Positions 22,645 to 35,372 of a stretch of 64,000 nt of DNA are shown one piece after another. A program made the position numbers and the translations under genes. Source of the stretch: Toxoplasma gondii ME49 (Eukaryota > Apicomplexa > Conoidasida > Eucoccidiorida > Sarcocystidae); NCBI RefSeq assembly GCF_000006565.2, contig NC_031469.1, positions 682,001 to 746,000 of the forward strand, read 5' to 3'. Within the stretch, counting starts at the first letter, position 1, and each line of letters begins with the position of its first letter. The notes beneath the pieces were generated by a model that was not told the origin of the DNA, ran no database searches, and saw only the letters and a program-made list of their open reading frames with translations.

Positions 22645-25512
22645 AAAACCATCTTGTGCAGACAGGGAACCAGTAAATCCTGGATTCCCATCCCGTTGCT
22701 TCCCGAACTAGATATTGAACGCCCAGCATACAGCACATGATGCTTCTGCGATACATCTAGACACTAGAGTGACACCCGCAGTGAATTAGAGGACAAAAAG
22801 GCAAAACGGTAAAGGCTGCTGTATGTGACAACTTAAATTTCCAACCTGCCGCTGCTCCTTCAGGTTGAGGTTGAACGTTAGCAAATGCACAGACTGCTCC
22901 TGAAGTGTATATGAACGTCATGGCCACAGGCGGCAGAAGCGGATGGTGGAGTTGTGCATTTTCGTATTCTTGAAAAATCAACGACTTTGGTGCTTGGTGG
23001 TGTTTCGCTTCGGCGATGCACACACTCCGTGGGGATGTTGGTGCTGTCGTCTTTTGCTTGAGATCAGCTTTGAAGGAGGAACCGACAGTTTCTTTGTACC
23101 AATCTATATGTGGTTTCGAAAGGCGTTTTCGCAAGAATCAGAGCGACTTTTTTTCATCGCTTCTGAGTTAAAGCATTCCAAACTCCAGAGGGGCACGGAT
23201 TTCTGCAAGAAAATCAGTCCAGCGCGGAACAGGGCCCCAGTTGAGATCGAAGATAAATTCATATTTAAAGCAAAAGAGACAACCCAAGGATTAGTTAGCC
23301 CTCCCAATTTGATCTGACCGACTAACATTAGGCAGCAGACTCCCACCGTGAATATCAGGATACTTGTGCCGCTTATTACCCTTGCTGTACTAATACACGG
23401 TGTCCAACTGGTTCCGTTTTTACAATAATATCGTCTCAGGTATGCTCTTGTGACACAGGGGAACTTGGACCCGGTAAACACAGTCATTAACGAGCGAGCC
23501 AACACCGTCGCGTTGGTTGGGAACAACACCCTAAGGCAGAAATAGATTTATGTAGATCTACATAGTTATACATATGTGCTAGGCGTGTGAATTCCCATAA
23601 TTTTCGTAATCTTCGTACAGCTCCCGCCTTGCCGGTGTGGATTGAAAATGCGAATGTTTGCAAGAAGAGAGACTATCTCTTTGGCTTCCTTGGATGCCAC
23701 CTCCTTTGGGATTTCGACGCGTTTGCAAGAGAGTAGTGCATATACACAAATGCAGGGTCCAAGGTTGAAATAGTGAAACGGCAGGACATCGCAGTGGTTT
23801 TGTGTATGCGGTCGCAAGGACATCGATGATCGCCGAGGCAGCATTGGAGCACCTGTGCCGTGCGTTCAAAGTTTCAGGACAGTCTTGCTTGTTCGGATGT
23901 TTTCCCTAATTCGGGATGGTGACCAGCGTGCAAGCTCTGTGAAAGAACTTAGCTCTGCGTGGTTACTGATAGGCAGCCACGCAGGCCGCATATTGGTGCA
24001 ACTCAAATCGAATAAACAGACATCAGGGTACTCAAGACTCGGAACATCAATCGAGTTACGAGATACTGACAACCGAATTCTTTATGGTCATTGTAATCCG
24101 CCACTGCACTGGACAGCTCAAGACAAGTAAACGAGACTGTTGTCTGGTTTCTCAGATGCGACAGACAGTTTGGAGAGGCGAAGTTCTTGCAATACAAATG
24201 CAAAAATCACTTTATTCGTCGTCTTCCGAATGTTGGGCCGTAGGGACCAGTTAGGTCTGTCTACCCAGGTTGACGACAACTGGCCGGATGATGGTCTATG
24301 TGCACTTGTTAGTATTCACTTCAGTCATATTAAAGCATAAAGAGGGGGTCGATGTCCACGGATTGTCGCACGGCATGATCGTGGTACGAAACTTTAGATT
24401 TCTGATTCCATGTTGCAGACACCATGAAAGAGGTCCTCAAACAAATTTGCTGAACTCACGAGTGCACATTCTCACAAGCATCTTTCTTAGAATCGCTCCT
24501 CATTGCTGCTCTTCTTGATAAGAAACGACTCCAGTATCCATGGATCTGGCAAAGGTTGAGGTTCAGTTGCAGAACCAACTTGGTCTGCAGCGCTGTAAAT
24601 ACAGCTAACCCCGAGATACACCCAGGACGAGAAAAAACACTCATCGTTTTCTTGACTGGTCACATGCGTGAATCCGTTGTACCGCTCTTGTACAATTCCT
24701 CTGCCCTGGGAGCCGCGGAAAGCCAGTGCGTTTGTGGCCGTAAAAGGTAAACCCTGTCAGGCCGTTCTGCGAAACCTGAGTTTCTTCCTACATTCCACGT
24801 CAGTTTTTTCTGTGCTCCAAAAAACTGAACTACCTCAGACGCTACACAAGCGGGCAGAAAAACACAGACGGTCTGCTCGTCAGCGAAATTGGACTGCAGG
24901 CTGTCGTTCACTGCTTATGGCAGTGTTTCGTTCCCGTTGTCATCAGCTCTGAGTCTCTCTCCTGTTTGTTCACTCCTGCTTGTCAACAAAGGATTTTCAC
25001 AGAGAAGCGGGTCGACAGGAATGGTCTTGAACACGATTACGCAAAACGGAGACCGCACGCGCGTTTTTTGAGCGCTAAAGGGACACCGTTCCCGTCCCTG
25101 TTTCTGACTGTTGCAGATTTGAGTGTTCACAGGGGGTTTGGGGGGTTCCCGAGAAAAACCTCTGCTTTTTACCGGAGACAAAGTCGCCTGTTTCGTCTGT
25201 TCCTCAGTTGGAAAAAAACCTAGCTTCCCTGGACAGAGGAAGCGGCGCGCGCGATACAAAGCACAAACTGTTGCCACCGTAAGCTCGTCTCCATCGCATC
25301 TCACAAAAGAATTCCGATTCAAAAGGGAATCACTGGCCAACTGACCAGCCGAGAGCGCTACAAATGTTAACAGCTCCGAAGTCTACCCCAGAGACCAGGC
25401 GCTGCTGTGTGTCGCCAGCCGAGCAAGGAAGCTGCATGCGCGTCGTGGAGACACAAGTCGCGTCCGCCGTCCTCAGGAGACGGCAACAACTGCTCCACCC
25501 TCCGCTGCGTTG
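22645..25512. other. Gene-poor stretch between the secretory gene and AP-2 alpha
   Basis: This holds both 3' flanks. A 141-codon minus-strand frame (23529-23104) contains a hydrophobic stretch (SGTSILIFTVGVCCLMLVGQ) with an internal ATG, but has no partner exons or recognisable domain, so I do not call it. A perfect 16-bp palindrome TATGTAGATCTACATA lies at 23549-23564. Otherwise I see nothing. Confidence 0.45.
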
Positions 25513-26089
25513 TCAGGTTGTCATGCGGTAGAAGTTCTGCGGCGTTAAACCTGTCGGAGAACCTGCAGAGGCGGAGGGAAAGAGTGGCGGACCCCCCGCT
25601 ACTTGTGCAGTGCTCAGATTCACGCTTGCGCGAGTTCCGGGCATTGCAGAAACAACTCCTGCTCCGCGAGACAAAGGAGGCGCGGGATTCTCGCCGCCAG
25701 CAGGCGCCGCAAACGGGGAAGAGCCCGATTGCAGCGCGAATTCCGGCGACGCCTGGACGAGCGAACTGGACGAGGGGGGAGCAGACGCTCGAAGCAAGTG
25801 GAATCCGAGGAGACGAGACAAATACAGAGAAACCCTAGGATGCGCTGCACGCACTGTTATCCGCGCAAGCAAAGGACTGCAAAAGGCCCGACAAACAACG
25901 CAAACACAAGGTGAACTTCATCCCGGAAAGCATGAATTCAAAGCCGCACACATGCTGCCGGCAAGGGAGTGAGACTAGACAACGTAGTCTTCTTTCGCTC
26001 TTAATACCGCAACGACAACAGTGGTGCATGTATACATGTATCTACATGTATACATACCAGTGGCACATGCTTATATATATATACAATTA

Positions 26090-26132
<43 letters not shown>

Positions 26133-29100
26133 AGAACGTCGAGAAGAACATAGTTGACTTCAAACACGACGAGTATCGCAGGATGACTTGGAAGCCAGCA
26201 CACTGACGTTTGAGCACCTCCTGCTTTCCGGAACAGCATCTTCAGCTCTCTCTCCTGGAAGCTGATTGGACGTCGCTTTCACTGTACATACACTGAGCTG
26301 CAGGTGGAGCAGGGCAGGTCGAGTTTCCGGTCAAGCAGACCTTCCCGCAGAGAGGACTTACTTCACGTTTGGGTTCAGCTCAACTGTGCACATGGAAGAG
26401 GCGCACACAAAGCGAGGCGAGGCGCCACTGGAGGCGCCTGCTGCCGGCGTCCCCGTGTGGAACGTGCCGCTGCCGCAGAGGCTGCGACCAACCTGCGAGC
26501 GCGAACAAGCAAGCAGAGAAGAAGGGGACGTCGGAGACGGTTCAGAGCTGAGGAGAGAGAGGGCGGCACAGAGCGACATGGCGGAGAATCTGCAGAAAAG
26601 GATCCGACGACGTGGAGGTCCAGTGTCGCACGAAAGCCCAGATTGAGCGACGCAGACCAACGGAGAAGGCACACAGAGAAGTCGAGCGACTCAGTGGAGA
26701 AAACGCGCTGAAAAAGGCAGGACGAAGATGAAGCGAGAGAGCCGGGGAAATGCCGAGAAACAATCGGGGCCGCCGTAGGTTCAAACAGAAAGTGAGAGGT
26801 GACAGCAGAGTGTGGAGCAGCGGGGACATGAAGAAAGAAGCAGACGCCCTAGCAAGAGACGCGACACTCTGCGACGCTGAAACTAAACCTTCCCTCACGA
26901 TTCCTCTTTGATTCTTCTTCGACGGTCGATTCTGCGTCGTTCGCCTCTCGGATTCGTTTCGTCTTTTCCCTCAATTGCCTACCTTGATGACGTGAAACTT
27001 GAAACCTGCGCTCAAGAAGAGAGGCACTTGGTGCGGCGGCAACGCCAGCGGACCCACGATCACCTTTTCTTTGCTTTCTCCTCCGCGCTCGCCTTCTCTT
27101 TCTTCTTCTCTAGAGAGCAGCTGCTTCCAGTAGCGGAGGAAAACAGAGCCTTCATTCACAGCTTTCGCCGGAACTAGAAAGTTCGCCATGACGACTGGAA
27201 GCGACAGAGGCAGCTGAATCTGCTGCGGAGGCTGTTCAGACACGCCAACACAGAAGGAAAACATGGGTGGAGAGAAAAAGGGAAAAACCGATGGAAAAAA
27301 AGACACGGAAGGAGAGACACAGGGGAAAACAACAGCGGAAAAGACCAGGAAAATGGTTTCGATTCAAAAGACAGATGAAGAAAAAAAGCGAGAGAGACGC
27401 CCGTGCGCAAAAAATAAAAAAACTCTGAAAAAAGTGGTGGAGAGAAAAAACACTCTGGCGAGGAATTCGAGTCCAATCAAAAACAGGCAACAGCCGCAGT
27501 TTGGTCTGGGAGCATTTTCTTTACCCTGCTGCTTCCTCTCTTTCTCTTTTCTTCTGTTTCCATCTCTTTTCTGCATTGTTCTTGGCAAGGTCTTCTTCTC
27601 CTGTATCGAAGTTCGCTTTCTTCCTTTTTCTTCTCCAGCCGTCTCCTGGACAAACGCCGTAGCCATGCCCTTCCTTTTCTCCCTCTTCGTTCACCCCAAT
27701 TCCATCTTCCTTCTTATATGTGTCGTCTTCCCTCCGTCTCGGGTCGTGGAGATTGTATCTGCTTCCGTCTCGAGTTGTGTCTTCCTCCCTCACTTCTCTC
27801 TTCTCTACCTTCTTGTCCTTTGTCCCTGTCTCTGTTGTCTCTTTTCCCTCGTGCTTTCTTTTCGGACCTGGTTCGCGCCCGTGGAGACGCAGAGGAGACA
27901 GGCGAGCTTCGGCGGGGCACTGAATGGTTTCAGACATCGCAGGCGAATTCTCTGAATGGCTTTTCGGAGCGGCAAAATGTTCACCACCTCAGTTCCACTG
28001 CCTTCGACCCAAGTCGCTTCTCCCGGTCGAAAGCCTTCGTCCTTCAGCAGCATCTCCGGGCTGTTTGGCGGACTTCCTCTGAGGGAAACAGACGGAAAAA
28101 GGCCAACAAGCAGTGTGCAGAGAGAAACAAGAAGATGCACAAACGAAACTGTACTCATGTGTAGAGAGACACATGTGAATGCGGTTCTGGGCAGGTACAA
28201 GGGGCATGCATACACTCGTCGAGGAGCGACGGGTGACGCGAGTCTCGAAGTTTCACCTCCTGCGGACGTCTCGAAGACTCGCGCTGTCCCCCAGCGACGC
28301 AACAAAGTGAAGACAGAAAATGACAGAGACGAAGTTTTCTCTACCCTCAACCTGCCCTTGAGAGGGCACAGCTGAACTTGCCTTTGAAGCCCGAGGAGTT
28401 TGTCGCGACTCAAGTTGCGCCACTCGAGAAGGAGCATTCCGTCCTTCTTGTCAAATTTCCGGTGTACATACACCTCAAGGAGGCCGGGGAGGAGGCATAG
28501 CGTTCCCTCAGACGCGATGCACGCTCGCTTCCACAGCTCGCGGTTCTGATCTTCCGGATTTTGGCTCTGCGGCAGCGGATGGCTTTTCAGTAGTTCCATG
28601 AACTTCTCCTGCATTCGTCTCTCCTCTTCTTCTCTCTCCACACTGCTGCTCCGACTGCTTCCTCTGCTCTCGTGCTCGCGTTCCTCCTCCGACTCTGCGC
28701 TCTCCACAGATCGCCCCGCCCCGCTGGAGTCACTCGACCTCCTTCCTCTTTCTCGCTCCTCTCTCCCTCCTCGCCGATCCTCGCTTTGACGCCCCCCAGT
28801 CTCCTCTCCGCTCTCCTCTCCCGTGTCTCTGCTGTCTCTGTCGCTTTCCGAGTTACCGTCGGAGCTCTCTCGACTCGGACTGCTTTCGCTGGAGGACCGT
28901 TCTCGTTCGAAACTCTCTCTCTGAGGGGACCGAGACGACCCCCGTCTCCCGCGTGTCTCGCAGCTCCTACCCGTCGCTCTTGGAGAGGACGAGAAGACAG
29001 CCGCAACCGCCTCGCGAGTCGCGGCGGGTGCAGCTCGCAGATGAGCAGACAGTCGCTCCTCTGCAGCGCGATTCGCTCCCGCACGCGTCGTCCTGCCCCC

Positions 29101-32100
29101 GCCAGAGCCTGCGAGTGCCCGCGGCGGCGGAGGGCGAGAAAGCAGCTGACGTCGACGATAAGGCGGCAACAGCGCGAGAGTCTGTGCAACGAACTGACGA
29201 TCTGGTAACTCCAACAGACTGCAGAGAAAGAGAAAGAGAAAGCGAAGAGAGGTTCGAAACCCTGGGCATCACGCTTCATCGAAGAACGACGAAAACAGAC
29301 AGAAACCCCCCCGACTTCTCCTCAGCGGAGAAAGAAAGAGAGAGACGCCAACAGAGCACTGACGACGTATTCGCGAGCCGAAGAACGCGCGCCGAAGAAA
29401 CCGAAGCAGCTAAGATCCAATACCGCACGAAGGCAGGCAGACACCGTGAAGCGTGATGCACGGCAAAAAAGAGCAAAAGCAATTTTTGAAAAAAGAACAG
29501 GGAACACGACAGTCTGGAAAACAAGACAACGAACTTCACTCCGGTGAGAAGTGCAACCTGTCCACCCGGAGCCCCAGTCCGGTGTACATACACCCCGGCA
29601 ACGGCAGGCCTCAGAAACCTGGAACTCCTTGCACAGCGGCGTTACAGTATCTCAACAGCAAGAGAGCCGCTTGGAAAGAGGGAAGTTTTCTCCTTTTCGG
29701 TTTTGGAGACCTTCGTTCGACCGTTTTATTTCGTATCTTTCACGAAGGAGAACCGCGGCATCTCGGCATCTTCCGCGAGGAGTTTTCTTTTCCCTGTTCT
29801 TCGGAGACCTACGCAGAGAGTTCGACAGCTCTTGTTTGCAGCTCCAAGTCTCTGCTGTCGTGGAGCTCTTGAAGCACCTGAAGAACGGGAGCAGAGTCTG
29901 CCGGAAAGGCATGCGCGAGTTTGACGAGGGCGAAGAGAAGAAGAGGGAGGAGAGGGCAACACGAAGCAGCTGGCGCTTCGTCGTTCAAAGGAATGAAGGT
30001 GAAAGGAGGGAAGTTCCCTGGAGAGAGGAACGAGGACGCCGAGACGAAGCGTCGAAAGTGGAACAGCAGCGCGTCGATCTGCCGACGCCCAGGAACTCTC
30101 GCCTTTATCAAGTGACCGAAATGGCCCAGCAGATACGCACAGAGTCTGCAAAACATCGCACACCACAGGCGAGAGACGAGGCATCAGAGAAAAGGGGAGA
30201 CTGCACAGAGAAGCGGAAATGCCAGACCGAACAGCAGAAGCAGAGCCTTCAACGCAGGCGGGGCGGGGGGAGTGCAAGAAGAGGGTGGAGGAAAAGTGGA
30301 AGGAGCAGAAGCGACAGGAAACGAGGTGAGAGTGTAATTAACACAATACAGGATCAGAGGGGAAGAGCGCCGGTCGATTTTCACTGTTTTCGATTTCAGT
30401 ACGTGAAAAGGGAGCAAGACGCGCAAAACCGCCCAGGTGCATGCGCTCTGGTTCACGGCTTGGGAGGAGCGAGAGCCTGCCTCAGGGCAAATGCCAATGT
30501 AAGAAAGGTTCTGTTTTCTTGAAAACTGTTCGTAAGAAATACCTGAGAAGAGGTTCGTTAAGAAACGCATCTTCCAGAAATTCTGCAGCACGGCTTGCAG
30601 CGTATCTCTGCAAAGTCAACCGACAAGAAGACACAGAAAAAAACGCATCATGAATCCTGTTCTCTCTTGCCGAGTTCCGATCCTCCCTAGAGCTCCGGCC
30701 TTCTTGTTCTCTTTTTCTCCTGTTTCCTCTCTTCGGAAGCCTCTGTTTTCCTCGCTCGCTCTCCTTCCCTTATTCTCCGTTTCTCCTTTCATGTCCTTCT
30801 CTCGCCTGGTCTCTCTCTTCCACTTGTTTTCTCTCTCTCTCCCCCTTCGTTCTCTTTCTCTTGTTTTCTTGCTTTCGCTCACTTGCAGCTCGACGTCTGG
30901 TCGACCGACCGACGCGGAATTCTCTTTCCTCCCTGAGAGTTTGTCTCCGTCTCGTTCGTCTGAAGGCTCTGAGGAGGAACTGCCGGAAACAACTTGAATG
31001 ACATGCACCCATGTCTCGTCTCTTACGTGCTGTGGCGCACGCTGCAGCATCTGAAAGGCGACGTCAACAAGCCTGAAAAAAGATCCCAAAAAATCGTCAA
31101 CGAGACATGCTGAAGATAAGGCTGTTTCAGTAACACAAGAAAACAACTATCGATACGCACAATACATCGCTGCGGAAGAATATCACTCTTCTTTGAATCA
31201 ATGTAGCCATATATATACATATATATACATATATATACATATATGTATATATATATATATATATGCAAGTAGGTGTACCTACATATACACATGCACATAT
31301 ATGCACACATATATATACGGGCCTATGTATGTACAGTAGATTCACGTAGATGAATATGCAACCTTTTCTATGTGGCGCTGTAACTATCCATCTACCTTAT
31401 ATATATTTATATATATTTATATTTATATATTTATATATGTAAGTATCTACATGCAAGTGTACTTCTACGAATGCGTCTCTACGTCTTCGGTGCCAGAAAT
31501 GCATGTGCAAATAGAGCCTCTATGTATATGCTGTCCTATACAGATCTCCAGACCGACAAAGAGAAGTAGAAAGAGGTAGAGAGAGACATGAGTAGGAAAA
31601 TGTACAAGCAGGGCAGTGTACACGGTCGCGGCCAGGGGGGACGGCTCCACTAGAGAGAGAGAACTGAACTGCGAGGGAGAAGCTGACACCGACAAATCCT
31701 GGTTGTGCTTTGTGTTCTCACCAAGTTGGGTCCGGTGCGTATGTTTCAACAAGGACGGCAATGTGAGCAGAGATATTCGGAAGAGTCTCTGCGTCTCGAT
31801 GGAGACTCTCCAGAAGAGCTAGAACAATTTCACTCCAGTTGTCAGGCCCACTGAGGGCAAAGAGGAGGCTAATTGCCTGCGAAGCGCATGCCCATCCGCC
31901 GTTCGTAGACACCGAAGTCAGCAGAAGGTACGAGAGACGAGCAAATCGAAAAAGCAGAGACGCGTCGCAACGGCGACCCAGAGAAAAGTGGGTGAGAAGA
32001 AGAAGAAGACGGGGAACCTGCACAGTTCTCGGCCAGCTGAGACGGATCAGCCAAGACCGACAAGAGACAGACAAGCGAGAGGCAAAGGAAGAAGGAAGAG

Positions 32101-33753
32101 AAAGGGAGGAGAGCAGGAAGGAGAAGAGGGGCGGAAGAGACGAAAGAAAAGGAGAGAGAAAGAAACGGAGACGCGAAGAATGAGCAGGAAAACACAGAAG
32201 AAGAGCGACGAAGAGAACGAGACGAAAGAAACAGAGACGAGGAAGGTCACGCAAAGAAGGAAACCGGAGAAGAGAACAAGAAGAAAGACGAGAAGAAAGC
32301 GGAAGAGGAAGAAGAAAGAAGAGAAAAGTGAAGGGAAAGGAGAAGAGAACAAGAAGAAAGACGAGAAGAAGGAAGCAGAGAAGAGAGAGCCACTGAAAGG
32401 AAGAAAAACAGCGAGGGAGTAAACACAGCTCACCTGTCTCCGGAGAGAGACATCCTCTTCCTCAAGCAATCGAAGAATTGCAGGGACTGCGCCTTTTAAC
32501 TCTGGGTGAACGTCAGGATCCGCAGCCATCGCCGCCACCAAAGAGAGACTCTTGTATCGAAAGTTTGAATCCTGAAAAGCAAAGAAAAAAACCATAACGC
32601 TTAGGATTCACAAGAGGCAGAGGGAAGTCAAACCGTGATGCCACAAGTCTCTGTCTCTCCTTCTCTCCCTTGCCCTTTTTTTTCCATGGCATTCTCTCCG
32701 CCTCTTCTGGATTTGTCCATCTTCCGCGTACGTCCTCTGTGTGTGAGGCACTGAATATCTCCCTCTCTTCTCTCTCTATTTGTGCACCTTTGTTCGCCGG
32801 GTTCACTCTGAATCTCTCTCCCCTTTCTTCTGTCGCTCTTCCTCCTTCCGCCTCTCTACCTCGCTTCTTCTCTACTTTTCTTTTCTCTCCCTTTCACTTC
32901 GCTTCCCTCCTCGGCGTTTCTCGCTCGGTGGCTCCCTCGCCTTCGCCGAGCTTCTTACGCCTTCCTCGACGAAGGAGCAAAGAAGCGCCGCGGCGGAGAG
33001 TTTGAGATCTTTGTCGGCGTCGGCTTGGAGATGGGTGGAGAGACTGATCGCCTCGTAGAGAACTGCATGTTGAATGACTGAGGGAGAGACCGCATGCGCT
33101 CCAAGGCCCTTCTTCCTGCTGAAAAAACTTGTACCTCTCTGCGGAACCGCCGCGTCTCCGGAGCCTCCCGTCCGATCACCCTTCCCCGAAGACGATTGCC
33201 TCTGCGGCAAACGCGAGAGCGACGCGAGACGCGTAGAGAGGGAAGAAGCGCGAAACGCCGAGAAAGAGTGACTCTTCCTCCCCTTCAGAGTTGAGGATCG
33301 AGACTGATGCGGCAACGCCTACAGACAGGCAAAGAAACGAGAGGCAAACAGACAGAAACGGCGGTGCTGCGATTCGGCGCTTCGCAGGCGAGGTCAGGAG
33401 AGATACCGAGGAGAGGAGAACAAGGGAGCAACGGAAGCACACAAACTCGCGACATTTGATGTGATGACACAGCACAGAGAATCCTCAGAAATGTAAATAC
33501 ACTCATGCAGAAATATACGGATATAGATATACAGATACATATAGATCTCAATATGTATATGCATATATATATGCATGTGCCTGTCTATACCCATTCTTAT
33601 CTGTCTGATTCTATCTCAATCTATGTCTGTCAATCCCACTACACTAATGCATATAAATCTCCACCGCGCATCTATATGTACGTTTACATCGACCTATATT
33701 CAGCTACATATGAATGCATATATCTATCTACATATATATATGTTTATCTATCT

Positions 33754-33793
<40 letters not shown>

Positions 33794-34662
33794 TGCTGTA
33801 TATCGACGAGTCAGTTCTCATCTGCCTCTTTCTATACAGATTTACACATATGTATCTGCACCTCTTTGTGTGCAGCTGCATCTTTTTTCCGTCGCAGTCC
33901 CTCTGTAGATCACGGATTTTTTTCCACTGGAGAGAATAGTCTACCTCTTCCTCGTTTGCAGTCGCGACCTGCGTGAAGATCGTCTTGACGATTTCATTGA
34001 GGGAGAGGGCCACCGCTTCCCGCTGCTGCTTCACAACTGCTTCATCTTCTCGCGAATCTTCCTCTCTGTCTCTTCGCTTGTCTTCGCGTCTGCTGGGTTC
34101 GTCGGAGAGAACCTCCCGTTTTCCTCCGGAGACTTGGAAGCACTGGAGAAGCTGGAGCAGCCGGACAGCCAACCACGGCGCAGGGATGCCCCGGTAAAAA
34201 AGGTTTTCTGGAACGTCTCTCGAGAGAATGCGCGCAAGGATGTTGATGGCCGACAGCTGCAGTTGCTGTTGCCACCGGTGCAGCTGGCTTGTCTGCAAGA
34301 CTGCGTGGAAAATCAAGTTCACTAGAGACAGCAGACACGAAAGATCTTGCTCGAACAACAGTGCCTGGCCTAAGCGCGACGCCCACACCTCGCAAGGAAG
34401 CAGCGACGGCCGCAGACGAAAAAACACCAGCATGCAACTGTACGCCTTCTGACGAATCAACGGAGAGGCAGAAGAAGACGGATTCGCCGTCGCCTGCATC
34501 TGCACACAAAACGCAGCCGCACCCTCTATACATTTAAATCTCTCTCTACTTCCTGATGATGTCTACACTCAGATACATCTATCTGCTTAGAGAGCTTCAT
34601 ATATATATATATATACATACGTGTATTTACGTCTTTGATTTGGTTGGAACCAAGCTTCAAAG

Positions 34663-34695
<33 letters not shown>

Positions 34696-35372
34696 CGCAC
34701 ATGCCGGTTGCGACGTATGTGTAGATTCACGCATATATATCTATATATATGTATATACATATATATATATATACATAAGTATGGATATGCATATATATAT
34801 ATATATATGTATATATGTATATATGTATTTTCATTCATGAGAAATGGAAGCGTTTCGAATATCTGTATCGGGAGGAGAGTTCGAGCAGAAGTGCGCCGAG
34901 GATTTTTTAATACCAGAGGGAAGAGTTCTGCGGCGGCGTCTGGGTCGGAGATGTAGCTCGCGCAGTCGAGGGCCAGAGCAGCGAAGTCCTCATGTTGAAG
35001 AGAGAGCTCCTTTTTTATGGAGGAGCAGCAGAGACTTCTGAGGTCTGGAAGGTCGCGACTCGCAGTGTGAGAGTCGACCAGCAGAAGTGAGCAGAAGAGA
35101 AAGGCGGCCGAACGCTCGGAGTAGTGAGGCGAGGACAAGAGGGAAATCGCCTCTGCGTGACCAATGTCCACAGGGTAGCCCAACAGGTGTATGTACAGCA
35201 GCTTGGTGAGGCATTTCTTCTTCTCGTAGCCTGTCAACGGTTTCTTCGGATGGGCAAAACGCTGGCGAATCTTGGACAGCTCCTGCAGGACGCGAGCCTG
35301 CTCGCGACTCGACGAAGGCGCATTTCGCACATCCTGGATAAACAGAGACACTCCACGAATCGACGGAGCCAT
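25513..35372 (-). CDS. AP2A: AP-2 complex subunit alpha (alpha-adaptin)
   Basis: Thirteen exons, read downwards: 35372-34914, 34499-33945, 33201-32959, 32571-32434, 31876-31722, 31072-30883, 30607-30543, 30145-29813, 29218-28352, 28078-27868, 27231-26983, 26492-26362, 25876-25513. All joins agree in phase and give 1319 residues; exon 3's start is the least certain. The N-terminal trunk (about 1-735) follows alpha-adaptin closely: [12 protein letters not shown], the basic TGYEKKK (lipid-contact site in mammals), [54 protein letters not shown] Ser/Arg/Glu-rich hinge (about 740-920) precedes the appendage (about 930-1230: [16 protein letters not shown]). Family members run about 940-980 residues, so hinge and a Pro/Ser-rich tail of about 85 residues are extra. 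AP-2 alpha recruits cargo and clathrin partners at the plasma membrane; in Toxoplasma, as I recall, it sits at the micropore with K13. Confidence 0.94.
26093..26128. repeat. (TA)n microsatellite in the last AP-2 alpha intron
   Basis: About 18 TA units lie in the intron 25877-26361 of AP-2 alpha. Confidence 0.9.
28461..28474. repeat. Perfect copy of dispersed 14-bp inverted repeat (coding)
   Basis: GGTGTACATACACC is a perfect GGTGTA/TACACC inverted repeat around a 2-bp centre. It lies within exon 9 of AP-2 alpha (minus strand), encoding Val-Tyr-Val-His in the appendage. Confidence 0.8.
29581..29594. repeat. Perfect copy of dispersed 14-bp inverted repeat (intronic)
   Basis: A second perfect GGTGTACATACACC lies in the AP-2 alpha intron 29219-29812. 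Confidence 0.8.
31200..31440. repeat. TA-rich microsatellite cluster in AP-2 alpha intron 5
   Basis: Interrupted TATATACA/TATATA tracts at 31203-31265 and TATATTTA tracts at 31398-31440 lie between exons 5 and 6 of AP-2 alpha. Confidence 0.85.
33505..33790. repeat. GATA/TA-rich microsatellite cluster in AP-2 alpha intron 2
   Basis: Degenerate ATATAGAT/TATCTATC runs end in a pure (TA)n tract at 33758-33789, inside the intron 33202-33944 of AP-2 alpha. Confidence 0.85.
34598..34832. repeat. (TA)n cluster in AP-2 alpha intron 1
   Basis: Several (TA)n tracts (34598-34615, 34667-34695, 34737-34832) fill the first intron (34500-34913). They keep a minus-strand frame open past the true donor at 34913. 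Confidence 0.9.
35186..35199. repeat. Copy of dispersed 14-bp inverted repeat (coding)
   Basis: GGTGTATGTACAGC matches 13 of 14 positions of the inverted repeat. It lies in AP-2 alpha exon 1 and encodes Leu-Leu-Tyr-Ile-His-Leu, where mammalian alpha-adaptin has Phe-Ile-Phe. Confidence 0.7.

Noticed and set aside
27805..28351. Minus-strand frame continuing after AP-2 alpha exon 9
   Set aside because: The frame happens to stay open through the intron 28079-28351. The GTTGAG donor at 28351 and acceptor at 28079 give the correct alpha-adaptin appendage.
31988..32422. Long Lys/Arg/Glu-rich + strand frame
   Set aside because: It is antisense to an intron of AP-2 alpha; the purine tract alone explains the open frame.
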